A stretch of 64,000 nt of DNA from Bacteriovorax sp. BAL6_X (GTDB lineage: Bacteria; Bdellovibrionota; Bacteriovoracia; Bacteriovoracales; Bacteriovoracaceae): contig NZ_AUMC01000006.1 of assembly GCF_000443995.1 (NCBI RefSeq), positions 310,001 to 374,000 on the forward strand, written 5' to 3'. Under the pieces are notes generated by a model. The model made no database searches and was not told the origin of the DNA. It saw only the letters and a program-made list of their open reading frames with translations. Positions 18,469-26,308 of the stretch are shown here, one piece after another; position 1 is the first letter of the stretch; every line of letters starts with the position of its first letter. Position numbers and translations under genes: made by a program.

Positions 18469-19236
18469 CTAAGCTCCTAAAATTGAAATACCAGAGTCAA
18501 CGTAAAGAACTTGTCCAGTTACACCATTTGCAAGGCGTGAGCCTAAGAACACAGCAGCTCCACCAACATCTTCTTGAGTTACGTTTCGACGAAGTGGCGA
18601 CTTCTCTTCAACGTCATTTAAGAAACCTTTAAGTCCTGGAACACCAGAAGCAGCAAGAGTTCTAATTGGCCCCGCTGAAATACAGTTTACGCGAATTCCT
18701 TCTGGACCTAGGTCATCAGCAAGATATCTCATTGTTGATTCTAAAGATGCCTTAGCAACACCCATTACATTGTATCCGTTAAGAACCTTTACTGACCCGT
18801 GATAAGTAAGAGCGATGATAGAGCAGTCTTTTGCCATAAGTGGTTTAAGAACATTACATACACCAAGTAGTGAGTATGCTGAAATATCTTGTGCCATCTT
18901 AAAACCTTCACGGCTTGTCTTATGAAAACGATCCTTAAGGTCTGTTTTATCTGCAAATGCAAGTGAGTGAACAATAACATCAACCTCACCCCATTTTTCT
19001 TTTACGATATCTGCCATTTGAGACATATGATCTTCGTTTTGAACATCAAGCTCAAATGTAAACTCTCCACCAATTTCGGCGCTGAGAGGTTCAACTCTTT
19101 TTTGAAGAGCTTCATTTAGGTATGAAAATGCAAGACGTGCACCTTGTTCTTTCATTTGCTTTGAAATTCCCCATGCAATTGATTTATCATTTGCAAGGCC
19201 TAGGACTAGAACTTTCTTTCCTTCTAAAATTCCCAT
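18469..19236 (-). CDS. fabI: Enoyl-[acyl-carrier-protein] reductase (NADH)
   Basis: FabI reduces the trans-2-enoyl-ACP in the last step of each fatty acid elongation cycle. The atypical short-chain dehydrogenase features are present: N-terminal VLGLANDKSIAWGI, ALTYHGSV, and the catalytic Tyr/Lys pair in NGYNVMGVAKAS. These are followed by AGPIRTLAASGV, the substrate-loop region. At 255 aa it has the usual length. It lies 22 bases after an OmpR-type regulator in the same direction, which suggests envelope-stress or membrane control of fatty acid synthesis (inferred). Confidence 0.96.
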   Translation of the reverse strand: MGILEGKKVLVLGLANDKSIAWGISKQMKEQGARLAFSYLNEALQKRVEPLSAEIGGEFTFELDVQNEDHMSQMADIVKEKWGEVDVIVHSLAFADKTDLKDRFHKTSREGFKMAQDISAYSLLGVCNVLKPLMAKDCSIIALTYHGSVKVLNGYNVMGVAKASLESTMRYLADDLGPEGIRVNCISAGPIRTLAASGVPGLKGFLNDVEEKSPLRRNVTQEDVGGAAVFLGSRLANGVTGQVLYVDSGISILGA

Positions 19237-19258
19237 TTATTACTCCATTTTTATTTTA

Positions 19259-19936
19259 TTATTTAATAAATTTGTAGCCGACAGAGCGGATACTAATTAT
19301 ATGTTTTGGTTGCTTTGGGTTTACTTCAAAGTATTTTCTAAAACGTACGATGAAGTTGTCAATGGTACGAGTATTTGAATCCTTTTTGTAGCCTAATAAT
19401 TCAAGTAACTCACCGCGCGTCACCACTTCACCCTCATTTTGCGTTAAAAGTGTCAAAATCTTCACTTCCTGCTCAGTAAGGGTATATTCCTCTCCTTGTG
19501 AGCTGGCCTTAAAGTCCGAAAAATTGATCTCATTGGCACCAAATTGATATACTGACACTTCCTTCTTCGTCCAGCTCGAGCGCTTTAAAAGCCGTTTAAC
19601 ACGTAAAATAAACTCATCTAGATTAAAAGGTTTTGATAGATAATCATCTGTGCCCAAATTAAAGCAGCGCACTTTTGACTTAGAGCTATCTTTAGCAGAC
19701 AGAACAAGAATAGGTGTCTTCTCATTAATCTCACGAATTTGTACGAGAATATCCTCACCACTTAACACTGGTAACATAAGGTCAAGAACCACAAGATCAA
19801 AATCCTGCTCACGATAGAAGTTAATCCCTTGGTCACCACGGCTTGCATGAACAACTTCGTAGCCTTCGAGTTCAAGATTTAAGATAATTCCTTTTGCAAT
19901 ATTTTGCTCATCTTCAATAAGTAAAATACGACTCAT
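19259..19936 (-). CDS. OmpR/PhoB-family response regulator
   Basis: The receiver domain begins ILLIEDEQNIA; the phospho-acceptor Asp lies in LVVLDLMLPVLSG and the conserved Lys in YLSKPFNLDEF. A winged-helix output domain follows (TLTEQEVKILTLL, then SIRSVGYKFI at the end). At 225 aa it is typical. It starts one base after the histidine kinase stop and precedes fabI, so it is probably an autoregulated two-component system that includes the fatty-acid gene in its transcript. Confidence 0.94.
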   Translation of the reverse strand: MSRILLIEDEQNIAKGIILNLELEGYEVVHASRGDQGINFYREQDFDLVVLDLMLPVLSGEDILVQIREINEKTPILVLSAKDSSKSKVRCFNLGTDDYLSKPFNLDEFILRVKRLLKRSSWTKKEVSVYQFGANEINFSDFKASSQGEEYTLTEQEVKILTLLTQNEGEVVTRGELLELLGYKKDSNTRTIDNFIVRFRKYFEVNPKQPKHIISIRSVGYKFIK

Positions 19937-19937
19937 A

Positions 19938-20888
19938 CTAACTAACCTTATTTTTAAATATTAATTTTAAAGTTGTCCCATCGCCTATGCCTACACTTTC
20001 TGCACTTATGCGGCCACCGTGTATTCTCATTATTTGCATGGCCATATAGAGTCCAACACCACTCCCTTTTGAAGACTTACCTGCTTGATAGAATTTTTTA
20101 AAGATATTCTTAATATCTTTACTGTCAATTCCATCCCCATTATCGACAAAGAACAATTCACTAAAGCGTTTACCCTTTTGAAAGATAATCTCCATAGTCT
20201 TAACCTGTTTGCTATTATAGCGAATGGCATTGGTCAGGATATTCATTAAAAGAATATCGAATAGTTTACGATCAAATTCGATAGACTCTTCATCATCGAG
20301 ATGGACAAAGGAAACCTCAAGTTCAGAAAAATTATGACGATTGCGATGAACAAACTCTTCAATTGTTTGGCGAATATTAATCTGTCTTAGATCTGGCTCA
20401 ACTTTCTTTTCTTCAAGACGACCTAATTGAAGGATTTGTTCAATATTATCCCCTAACCTCTCCGTATCATGCCTCATGATATCAAGATACTCTAACTGCT
20501 TTTCTCTTTCAAAACTGTGGCGCTTCAAGGTATCAATAAAGATAGAGATCGAGGCAACGGGCGTCTTTAACTCATGAGTAAATCCATTAATAAAATTTTG
20601 CTGCATACGGTAGAGCTGGCGAAGCTTTTGGTAGTAATAGAAAACCATACTAAAGCCTATAATTATCAATGACACAAGTATCGAAAGAATAAGAATCATA
20701 ACCCATGTCTCAGTCTGTTGAAACTGCACAAGTGGGATATTAGACTTCTTCACAAAGTCCGTTAACTTTGCATTTACTTCTAAATAAGAAGAAATATAGA
20801 GATATAAAGAAATCCCTAAGGCCACCAAGCTCGATATAAAGATAAAGAGTGGATGGATAAAAAATGGTCCGCGTTTAATAAGTGCCAT
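19938..20888 (-). CDS. Membrane sensor histidine kinase
   Basis: About 316 aa from the ATG at 20888; the GTG nine codons upstream lacks any ribosome site. There are two membrane helices (~residues 12-32 and 60-85) with a short periplasmic loop. The H-box is FINGFTHELKTPVASISIF, the N-box is MNILTNAIRYN, and the ATP lid motifs are FVDNGDGID and GSGVGLYMAMQI. No Shine-Dalgarno precedes the start. Instead TAATAT lies seven bases before the ATG, so the message may be leaderless, and a 34-bp dyad covers the start. Partner of the downstream regulator. Confidence 0.92.
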   Translation of the reverse strand: MALIKRGPFFIHPLFIFISSLVALGISLYLYISSYLEVNAKLTDFVKKSNIPLVQFQQTETWVMILILSILVSLIIIGFSMVFYYYQKLRQLYRMQQNFINGFTHELKTPVASISIFIDTLKRHSFEREKQLEYLDIMRHDTERLGDNIEQILQLGRLEEKKVEPDLRQINIRQTIEEFVHRNRHNFSELEVSFVHLDDEESIEFDRKLFDILLMNILTNAIRYNSKQVKTMEIIFQKGKRFSELFFVDNGDGIDSKDIKNIFKKFYQAGKSSKGSGVGLYMAMQIMRIHGGRISAESVGIGDGTTLKLIFKNKVS

Positions 20889-20915
20889 ATTGCAAATATT
20901 AGCAATTATTGGCAC
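20882..20915. promoter_or_regulatory. 34-bp imperfect dyad covering the kinase start
   Basis: Outer arms GTGCCA/TGGCAC and inner arms TTGC/GCAA surround an AT-rich centre (AAATATTA). The dyad overlaps the kinase start codon and lies in the divergent region with deoC. It could be an operator or an mRNA structure; the binding factor is unknown. Confidence 0.4.
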
Positions 20916-20971
20916 TATAAGTTAAGGAAATAATCTCAATAATATATCAAAGAATTTAAATCGAGGAATTT

Positions 20972-21640
20972 ATGCAAGACATCGCTCAATTTATTGACCA
21001 CACTTTATTAAAGCCTGAAGCAAGTAGCCTACAAATTAAGAAGCTATGCCAAGAAGCTAATGAGTATGGCTTTAAGTCGGTATGCATAAACCCTAGTAAT
21101 ATCCTTGAAGCAAAGAAGCACCTAGATCCAACAAAGTCTCTTATTTGTACAGTGATTGGCTTCCCTCTTGGTGCCATGACAACAGAAACAAAAGTTTTTG
21201 AAACAAAGGATGCTATTGAAAAAGGTGCTGATGAAATCGACATGGTTTTAAATATAGGGAGATTAAAAGAAGGCAATCTTGAATATGTTGAGCAAGATAT
21301 TGCAGCAGTTGTTAAGGCCGCAAGCGGAAAGGTTGTAAAAGTTATTTTTGAAACATGTCTATTGAATGAAAAAGAAATTCGTTTAGCGGCCAAAGCATCA
21401 ATAAGTGCTGGAGCTAGCTTTATTAAAACTTCGACAGGGTTCTCAAGTGGGGGTGCAAACCCTGAAGTGGTCTCAATAATGATTGATGAGGCTCAAGGAA
21501 AGTGTGAAATTAAGGCTTCTGGTGGAGTTAGAAGTCTAGAAGATGCACGTAAATATCTAGAAATGGGTGTTAAAAGACTCGGAACAAGTTCTGGCGTCGC
21601 AATAATGGAAGGTGAAAAAAATATCACAACTTCTTACTAA
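20972..21640 (+). CDS. deoC: Deoxyribose-phosphate aldolase
   Basis: DeoC splits 2-deoxyribose-5-phosphate to glyceraldehyde-3-phosphate and acetaldehyde, salvaging carbon from DNA, which suits a bacterium that consumes prey nucleic acid. Diagnostic segments are IDHTLLKPEA at the N-terminus, ADEIDMVLNIG, VKVIFETCLL, the Schiff-base lysine in FIKTSTGFSSGGA and the phosphate site KASGGVRSLEDA. At 222 aa it is of normal size. AGGAA precedes the ATG. It is divergent from the kinase operon and apparently monocistronic; no other deo gene is adjacent. Confidence 0.96.
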   Translation: MQDIAQFIDHTLLKPEASSLQIKKLCQEANEYGFKSVCINPSNILEAKKHLDPTKSLICTVIGFPLGAMTTETKVFETKDAIEKGADEIDMVLNIGRLKEGNLEYVEQDIAAVVKAASGKVVKVIFETCLLNEKEIRLAAKASISAGASFIKTSTGFSSGGANPEVVSIMIDEAQGKCEIKASGGVRSLEDARKYLEMGVKRLGTSSGVAIMEGEKNITTSY

Positions 21641-21711
21641 TGTGTAAGTTTGCATCTTAGTATGCTATTGATAGAACGTGGATGAGAGAGGGACTCGCAC
21701 AAGGAGTTTTC

Positions 21712-21999
21712 ATGAAGTCTATTTTGCTATCAGCAACTGTTACTTTAGTTTCAATTAAGGCATACGCCAGTCTGCCATGTGAGCAGCTCGACCAAAACCT
21801 AGCTTATGAAAATACTCGTGAATTCATAAGCATCAAAAAGAAAATCACAGAGAATTCTCAAGTAAATGATGACATTCGAAATCGAATTAAATCACTTATT
21901 AAGAACACGAGAAATTACTACTTCAAATCAGGTTGCCAGAACCTTAGACACCAACAGCTTGGTCTTTTACTAGAGCTTAATGAGTTGAAGAAGTTATAA
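21712..21999 (+). CDS. Small exported hypothetical protein
   Basis: I placed the start at 21712 because AAGGAG lies seven bases upstream and the product then begins with a clean signal peptide (MKSILLSATVTLVSIKAYA). The longer in-frame start at 21682 would bury it. The mature part is about 76 aa, helical and basic, with two cysteines that could form a disulfide in the periplasm. I do not recognise a family. Confidence 0.65.
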   Translation: MKSILLSATVTLVSIKAYASLPCEQLDQNLAYENTREFISIKKKITENSQVNDDIRNRIKSLIKNTRNYYFKSGCQNLRHQQLGLLLELNELKKL

Positions 22000-22089
22000 G
22001 ATTTTCTTTACCCTTGCCTACCTACTATTGCGTCTAGCAAAGTGCCACAATGACATGAGAGTCATTTAGGCCAAGGCCAGGAAGGTTAT

Positions 22090-22359
22090 ATGGAGAGAGT
22101 CACACACCAATTAACAATTTCAAAACATGCAAAAAAGAGGCTTCTAGAACGCCAAATTCACTTTAGTGAAATCGACTATTGTCGCTTAAATGAAGCTGCT
22201 CATAAATTAAAGTTAAAAGGTTCAAAAGAATCCTTAGTAATCACTGATGAAGCTGCCTTTATTCTCGATATTGATCGTTATTGCCTAATAACGGCAGTGA
22301 ACAAAGATGAACTTAGTGATAATATCTTTACCAAGATTGATGCAACAATGATCTTATAA
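22090..22359 (+). CDS. TIGR02530-type 'flagellar operon protein'
   Basis: The 89-aa protein matches the small family found in flagellar operons of Firmicutes and some other bacteria. It shows ISKHAKKRLLERQI near the N-terminus and then GSKESLVITDEAAFIL. LITAVNKDELSDNIFTKIDATMIL closes the protein. The family's function is not established. A good site (GGAAGG) precedes the ATG. It is unusual to find it apart from other flagellar genes; here it lies between a secreted unknown and a convergent CpaF-like ATPase whose stop it overlaps by six bases. Confidence 0.75.
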   Translation: MERVTHQLTISKHAKKRLLERQIHFSEIDYCRLNEAAHKLKLKGSKESLVITDEAAFILDIDRYCLITAVNKDELSDNIFTKIDATMIL

Positions 22360-23385
22360 ACTATTCCAATAATTAGTTGGAAGCTCCCCTTTTTTCGCTA
22401 ACTCATTAGCAAGACTTGGTACCGCTCCACTAAAAATAAGTTCACCATTTTCTATCTCAAGAACAGAGGTCGTAAGAATATTACTTCCTTCCATACTATT
22501 TACTTCCATCACCTGAGTTACTTGCCTTCGTCCATCATCAGTTCTTCCAAGTTGAATAACAAAGTCGACAGCAGTTGAAATATATTTTCGTACAACATGA
22601 TATGGCAGATCAAAACCGGCCATTAAAAATAGTGCTTCAACTCTTTGTAAGCACTCCACTGGAGAATTAGCATGAATAGAAGTCATGCTGCCATCGTGCC
22701 CAGTATTCATCGCCTGAATCATATCAAAAACTTCGGCACCTCTTACCTCTCCGATAAAGATTCGATCAGGTCTCATACGAAGAGTGTTCTTTACAAGCTG
22801 ACTCATTGAAAGACCTTCTTTGCCACTCGTTAAACCGGCCTCAAGTCTTACACAATTTGAATTACCAACGACTAACTCTAACGTATCCTCAATTGTAATA
22901 ATTCTCTCATCTTGAGAAACTTCTTTTAGAAGCATATTCATAAATGTCGTTTTCCCTGAACCTGTACCACCAGAGATTAAGATATTTTTTTTGGCCTTAA
23001 TAAGTGATTTTAAAAAAGGTATATATTTTTCACTAATACCAAATAATTGAGAATGCTTATCTAATTCGAAGTTATTTGAAAGATACTTTCTAATTGTAAT
23101 AGAAGTACCTTGAGAAGAGTATGGTTCACTTATAATATTAATACGTGAGCCGTCTGGTAGCCTTCCATCTAAGATTGGGTTCTCATTTGAAAACTTCTTC
23201 TTATTAAACAGTGCGACTTCATTAGAAAATTCTAGAATATCTTTTTTATTAAGAGGAACATTAAGTCCAATAAACTCTCCCGCTCTTTCAACAAAAACAT
23301 TCTTTGAACCGTTAATCACGATTTCAGAAATTCCTTTCTTCGTTGAAAGGTCTTCTAACATTTTCCACACACTATTTTCTGCCAT
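22354..23385 (-). CDS. CpaF/TadA-type secretion ATPase
   Basis: The protein has 343 aa. It has a Walker A motif, GGTGSGKTTFMN, an Asp-box-like IITIEDTLEL, a Walker B region, RPDRIFIGEVRG, and a His-box, TGHDGSMTSIHANS. These place it in the VirB11/CpaF branch of type II/IV secretion ATPases that power Flp-type pili. The usual partners (cpaB, rcpA, tadB, tadC, flp) are absent here, and only a small unknown gene precedes it in the same direction. Family certain; the apparatus it serves is unknown. Confidence 0.88.
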   Translation of the reverse strand: MAENSVWKMLEDLSTKKGISEIVINGSKNVFVERAGEFIGLNVPLNKKDILEFSNEVALFNKKKFSNENPILDGRLPDGSRINIISEPYSSQGTSITIRKYLSNNFELDKHSQLFGISEKYIPFLKSLIKAKKNILISGGTGSGKTTFMNMLLKEVSQDERIITIEDTLELVVGNSNCVRLEAGLTSGKEGLSMSQLVKNTLRMRPDRIFIGEVRGAEVFDMIQAMNTGHDGSMTSIHANSPVECLQRVEALFLMAGFDLPYHVVRKYISTAVDFVIQLGRTDDGRRQVTQVMEVNSMEGSNILTTSVLEIENGELIFSGAVPSLANELAKKGELPTNYWNSL

Positions 23386-23407
23386 ACTTTTCCTTTTTCA
23401 CACTGTC

Positions 23408-24085
23408 TTAAACTGTTTGTGACGCAATCAAGTCAGTGTCTCCAATACTTAAGGCGTAATTGATTATATTCTTTTGTAATTGATATTTCTGATCATTAGA
23501 AAGCAATGACTCAATAGTATCAAAGCTCTGCTTGGCCCTTATTAGTCCAAAGAGTTTTTCTTCACCTAAGTATTTTAAAAAATGAACAAGCATTAGAATC
23601 AAGATATCAATTCGAATATTTCTATTTTTTGACAAAGCTAATAATTGATCAATTCTTCGATCAGGGAAATAAGGATGATCTTCAATACTTTCAAGATCAG
23701 ACTCATAACAAGAAACTTTGAGATACATACCAAGTGAAATTAAACGAGAATAACCACTTACCGTTTTATCACGAAATCGTGATTCAATTTTTTTTATATC
23801 CTCAACCTCTTCGGTTACAACAGCATGAGGGTGATTACTATTGTAGAGAAAGTTCATGTAGTAGGCCAAGAGACGATCACGAATTCCATGCCAGCCATAC
23901 TTCTTTACAAGTGAAGTTAAATCAGTCTCCACACCGCCATTTAAAATACGATAGAGAATCCTGGCCATTGCAGGTGATTCAAAGAGAAATCTTTGAAAAT
24001 CGACAGATGTGTTCCTCGAGCTTGAAACATCATTCAAAAGTAGCTGACAAAATCTCTCGGGAAGTTCTACATAATCTAATTCCAT
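23408..24085 (-). CDS. Hypothetical protein upstream of the CpaF-like ATPase
   Basis: The protein has 225 aa, is predicted mostly helical and is rich in Leu, Ile and Arg, with no signal peptide or membrane helix. Segments such as YYMNFLYNSNHP and ILILMLVHFLKYLGEE are not motifs I know. Its stop is 22 bases before the ATPase start, so the two are probably co-transcribed and may work together. The weak similarity in shape to helical HDOD-type proteins is not enough to name it. Confidence 0.6.
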   Translation of the reverse strand: MELDYVELPERFCQLLLNDVSSSRNTSVDFQRFLFESPAMARILYRILNGGVETDLTSLVKKYGWHGIRDRLLAYYMNFLYNSNHPHAVVTEEVEDIKKIESRFRDKTVSGYSRLISLGMYLKVSCYESDLESIEDHPYFPDRRIDQLLALSKNRNIRIDILILMLVHFLKYLGEEKLFGLIRAKQSFDTIESLLSNDQKYQLQKNIINYALSIGDTDLIASQTV

Positions 24086-24143
24086 AAAACTATGATAAAT
24101 GAGAATTAGGTGAGATTCCAGCTTTATATTAATTAGCTGCTGC

Positions 24144-24161
24144 TGTTATAATAGATCTATG
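24144..24161 (+). promoter_or_regulatory. Extended -10 promoter giving a probable leaderless mRNA
   Basis: TGTTATAAT (TATAAT at 24147-24152 with the TG extension) lies six bases before the ATG at 24159. Transcription would begin at or next to the A of the start codon. No ribosome-binding site is present, consistent with leaderless translation. Confidence 0.55.
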
Positions 24162-24659
24162 AAAACACCTATTTTAGAAGAATTTAAACTCAAGGCCATT
24201 GGTAAAGAGGAAATAAGATTAGCGATGAAAACCTATCGTGTTGGTCATCAACCACTTTACCTTGATGCATCGAAGCTCCAAAGAGATCGACTCATAAAGT
24301 TACTAGGACTCTTATCTAATATATTAGAAGAAGAAAATCTTTCTCCAAAGTTTCCTTATCCTTTCTATATCATTTCAGATATTGAAGATATTTGGACCCG
24401 TTTCCCTATTTTTAAGTCACTTGAAGATCTTCCTAAGTATTACCAATTTGAAGCGGCCAGACCTACAAATAAAGAACAGAAAATATTAGACTTCATAGAT
24501 ATCTCAGCTTCTAATATAAGAAATGAAGATGTGCAGTTATGTCTTGATGAGTTCGGACGAACAATTTCTTCGCAGAGAATTATTAAAGCACTTGCTAAAG
24601 AAGGTGCGAAACTTGAAAAGATAATTTCAATCATGGAAGACGAAAATGTCAGAAGATAA
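24159..24659 (+). CDS. Hypothetical protein, first of a two-gene unit
   Basis: The protein has 166 aa, soluble, with a charged N-terminus and two Pro/Tyr-rich stretches (SPKFPYPFYIIS and YYQFEAARP). Residues ~105-160 look helical, with RTISSQRIIKALAKEG. I recognise no family. The start coincides with a putative leaderless promoter. Its end overlaps the next gene by 14 bases. It is divergent from the unknown gene-CpaF pair and shares their intergenic region, so a common function is possible. Confidence 0.6.
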   Translation: MKTPILEEFKLKAIGKEEIRLAMKTYRVGHQPLYLDASKLQRDRLIKLLGLLSNILEEENLSPKFPYPFYIISDIEDIWTRFPIFKSLEDLPKYYQFEAARPTNKEQKILDFIDISASNIRNEDVQLCLDEFGRTISSQRIIKALAKEGAKLEKIISIMEDENVRR

Positions 24660-24993
24660 TGAAAATAATGATCTAAAAAAAATTGATCAGCATATAAAAA
24701 AAGTATTAGGAGATGAGTTTGCTCCGCCTCCTAAGAAACAGACTTCCGGTAACGAAGAGCACAAGCTAACAAACTTTCTCGATATTGAAAAAAATCGTAT
24801 CAAGCAATTAAAAGATTTCTTTCAAACGAGAGTGCCAAATGTTATCGAGCTAAACCAGTTTGATGAACTGATGCAGGAACTAGTTGAATATAATGACCAA
24901 CTTCGTGCAAAAGTGTTAAAGAAGACAGTTCAAAAAGACTCTAAATTTAGTCTAAACTTAAAGCAAATATTTAATAAAACTTTTATCGAATAG
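24646..24993 (+). CDS. Hypothetical protein, charged and helical
   Basis: The protein has 115 aa, starting MSEDNENND inside the end of the preceding gene. It is highly charged, contains a Pro/Lys stretch (APPPKKQT) and probably forms coiled helices at ~45-115. There is no membrane segment or known motif. Translational coupling to the upstream unknown gene suggests the two act together. The stop is nine bases before the YtfJ-like gene. Confidence 0.58.
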   Translation: MSEDNENNDLKKIDQHIKKVLGDEFAPPPKKQTSGNEEHKLTNFLDIEKNRIKQLKDFFQTRVPNVIELNQFDELMQELVEYNDQLRAKVLKKTVQKDSKFSLNLKQIFNKTFIE

Positions 24994-25002
24994 GAGAACT
25001 GA

Positions 25003-25506
25003 ATGAATAAGATTATTATAATGGCACTTTTATGTGTATCGACTTTAGCAATGAAGCCTGCAATTGTTGAAATCTCAGGTGAAAATGGCGGTCGACTAAA
25101 TGGGAAGGCCTGGTCTTCATCAGAGCTAAAAGATAAAGTTCATGTTCTATTCTACGTCGATCCTGACGAAAAAGACCTTAATAATCATGCTTCAGAGGCC
25201 CTTGCACGTGAAAAGTTTGACCTAACAAAGTATGCTTCAATTGCAATTATAAATATGGATGCAACTTGGCTTCCAAACTCAATCTTAGAGGGTGCACTAG
25301 AAGATAAGCAAAAGAAATATCCCAACACACTTTATGTAAAAGACCTTGAAAAAGTAATCGTTAAAAAATGGAAAGGAATCGTTAAAGATGACGATTCAAA
25401 TATCCTAGTTTTCAATAAGTCTGGTAACCTTGTTTACAAGATCAATGGAAAAGCAAGTGCTGCCCAGGTGAAAGAGATGATTGCAATTATTAAAAAGAAT
25501 TTGTAG
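25003..25506 (+). CDS. ytfJ: YtfJ-family thioredoxin-fold protein
   Basis: The protein has 167 aa with a short signal sequence (IIIMALLCVSTLA). The match to the YtfJ family is clear: VHVLFYVDPDEKDLNN, AIINMDATWLPNSILEGAL, YVKDLEKVIVKKW and DDDSNILVFNKSGNLVYKINGK. The fold is thioredoxin-like but has no CxxC, so redox activity is not expected. The role of YtfJ is not established. AGGAG precedes the ATG. A REP-like element begins at its stop codon, a common landing place for such repeats. Confidence 0.85.
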   Translation: MNKIIIMALLCVSTLAMKPAIVEISGENGGRLNGKAWSSSELKDKVHVLFYVDPDEKDLNNHASEALAREKFDLTKYASIAIINMDATWLPNSILEGALEDKQKKYPNTLYVKDLEKVIVKKWKGIVKDDDSNILVFNKSGNLVYKINGKASAAQVKEMIAIIKKNL

Positions 25507-25550
25507 GTGCCATGCTCCTTTGGTTTCGCACCTGCTAACATGCAGGTGCC
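25506..25550. repeat. REP-like element, left copy
   Basis: Positions 25506-25531 are an exact inverted copy of 26250-26275 (26 of 26 bases). Overlapping its right end is a hairpin with eight-base arms GCACCTGC/GCAGGTGC at 25528-25549. It starts on the last base of the YtfJ stop codon and lies 88 bases before the transposase gene. Confidence 0.8.
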
Positions 25551-25637
25551 ACTCTCCCCAGTTTTCACATTCGAAATATTCAAAATAACTTTCCGTTTTA
25601 AATTTTAATCATTATAAAACTCAGTTATCAGTTCTGA

Positions 25638-26246
25638 ATGCCAAGAAAACCAATAATTAGAACGAACCTTTGTCCATACCACATTTATATCCGAACAAAT
25701 AATAAAGAGTGGTTTGATATTCCCATGTCGACCGTTTGGAACTATTGCTTGAAATCAATCAAATATGCACAAAACCATCATCCTGTCGAAATTCAAGCAT
25801 TTGTCTTAATGACAAACCACTATCACCTCTTAATCTGGACTCCAAATTGTGACATCGATCGATTCATGTTCTTTATGAATTCTCACCTAAGTAAATTGAT
25901 AAGAAGAGAGACAGGTCGGATTAACCGTATTTTTGGAGATCGCTATAAGTGGTCAATTGTTAAAGACCAAAAATATTATCAAACCGTACTACGTTATATT
26001 TATCAAAACCCGAATCGAAAAGGTATTACACAAGAATGTCAAAACTATAAATTTTCGACACTATCTTATGTTATACAAAATGAAGATTTAGGTTTTAAAT
26101 TAAAAGAACCAATATTTGGAGAAACTAAAACTTTTTTAGAATGGGTAAACCAAGAAGATGATAAATTCTCAGCGACTAAAATTAAAGATGCTTTAACAAG
26201 GCCTGAATTTAAAATAAAAAATAATAGAACCTCTAGGCGTATTTAG
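25638..26246 (+). CDS. REP-associated tyrosine transposase (Y1/RAYT family)
   Basis: The protein has 202 aa. The HUH motif is MTNHYHLLIW (His-Tyr-His), and the catalytic tyrosine is probably in VLRYIYQNPNRKGI. Other family marks are the early HIYIRTN and the IRRETGRINRIFGDRY segment. Such single-copy Y1 transposases cut at REP hairpins and are thought to mobilise them in trans. The perfect inverted repeat on both sides supports activity on these elements. A basic C-terminal tail (KIKNNRTSRRI) follows. It looks intact. Confidence 0.93.
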   Translation: MPRKPIIRTNLCPYHIYIRTNNKEWFDIPMSTVWNYCLKSIKYAQNHHPVEIQAFVLMTNHYHLLIWTPNCDIDRFMFFMNSHLSKLIRRETGRINRIFGDRYKWSIVKDQKYYQTVLRYIYQNPNRKGITQECQNYKFSTLSYVIQNEDLGFKLKEPIFGETKTFLEWVNQEDDKFSATKIKDALTRPEFKIKNNRTSRRI

Positions 26247-26249
26247 CAT

Positions 26250-26308
26250 GTGCGAAACCAAAGGAGCATGGCACCTACTCTTGGCACCTACTCTTGGCAC
26301 CTACTCTT
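26250..26308. repeat. REP-like element, right copy, plus three 13-bp tandem repeats
   Basis: 26250-26275 is the inverted partner of the left copy. From 26270 the unit GGCACCTACTCTT occurs three times in direct tandem without mismatch (26270-26282, 26283-26295, 26296-26308). The third unit contains the stop codon of the convergent lipoprotein gene (26301-26303), so the repeats run into a coding sequence. Confidence 0.85.

Noticed and set aside
20986-21393. 135-codon minus-strand frame inside deoC
   Set aside because: deoC is a clear enzyme gene on the opposite strand; this frame is its reverse complement with no start signals.
23734-24087. 117-codon frame on the plus strand
   Set aside because: Antisense to the unknown gene preceding the CpaF-like ATPase, with unnatural composition and no start site.
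25506-26308. Possible CRISPR-like array from the short repeats
   Set aside because: Only three contiguous 13-bp copies without spacers and one inverted pair; the features match a REP/RAYT element.
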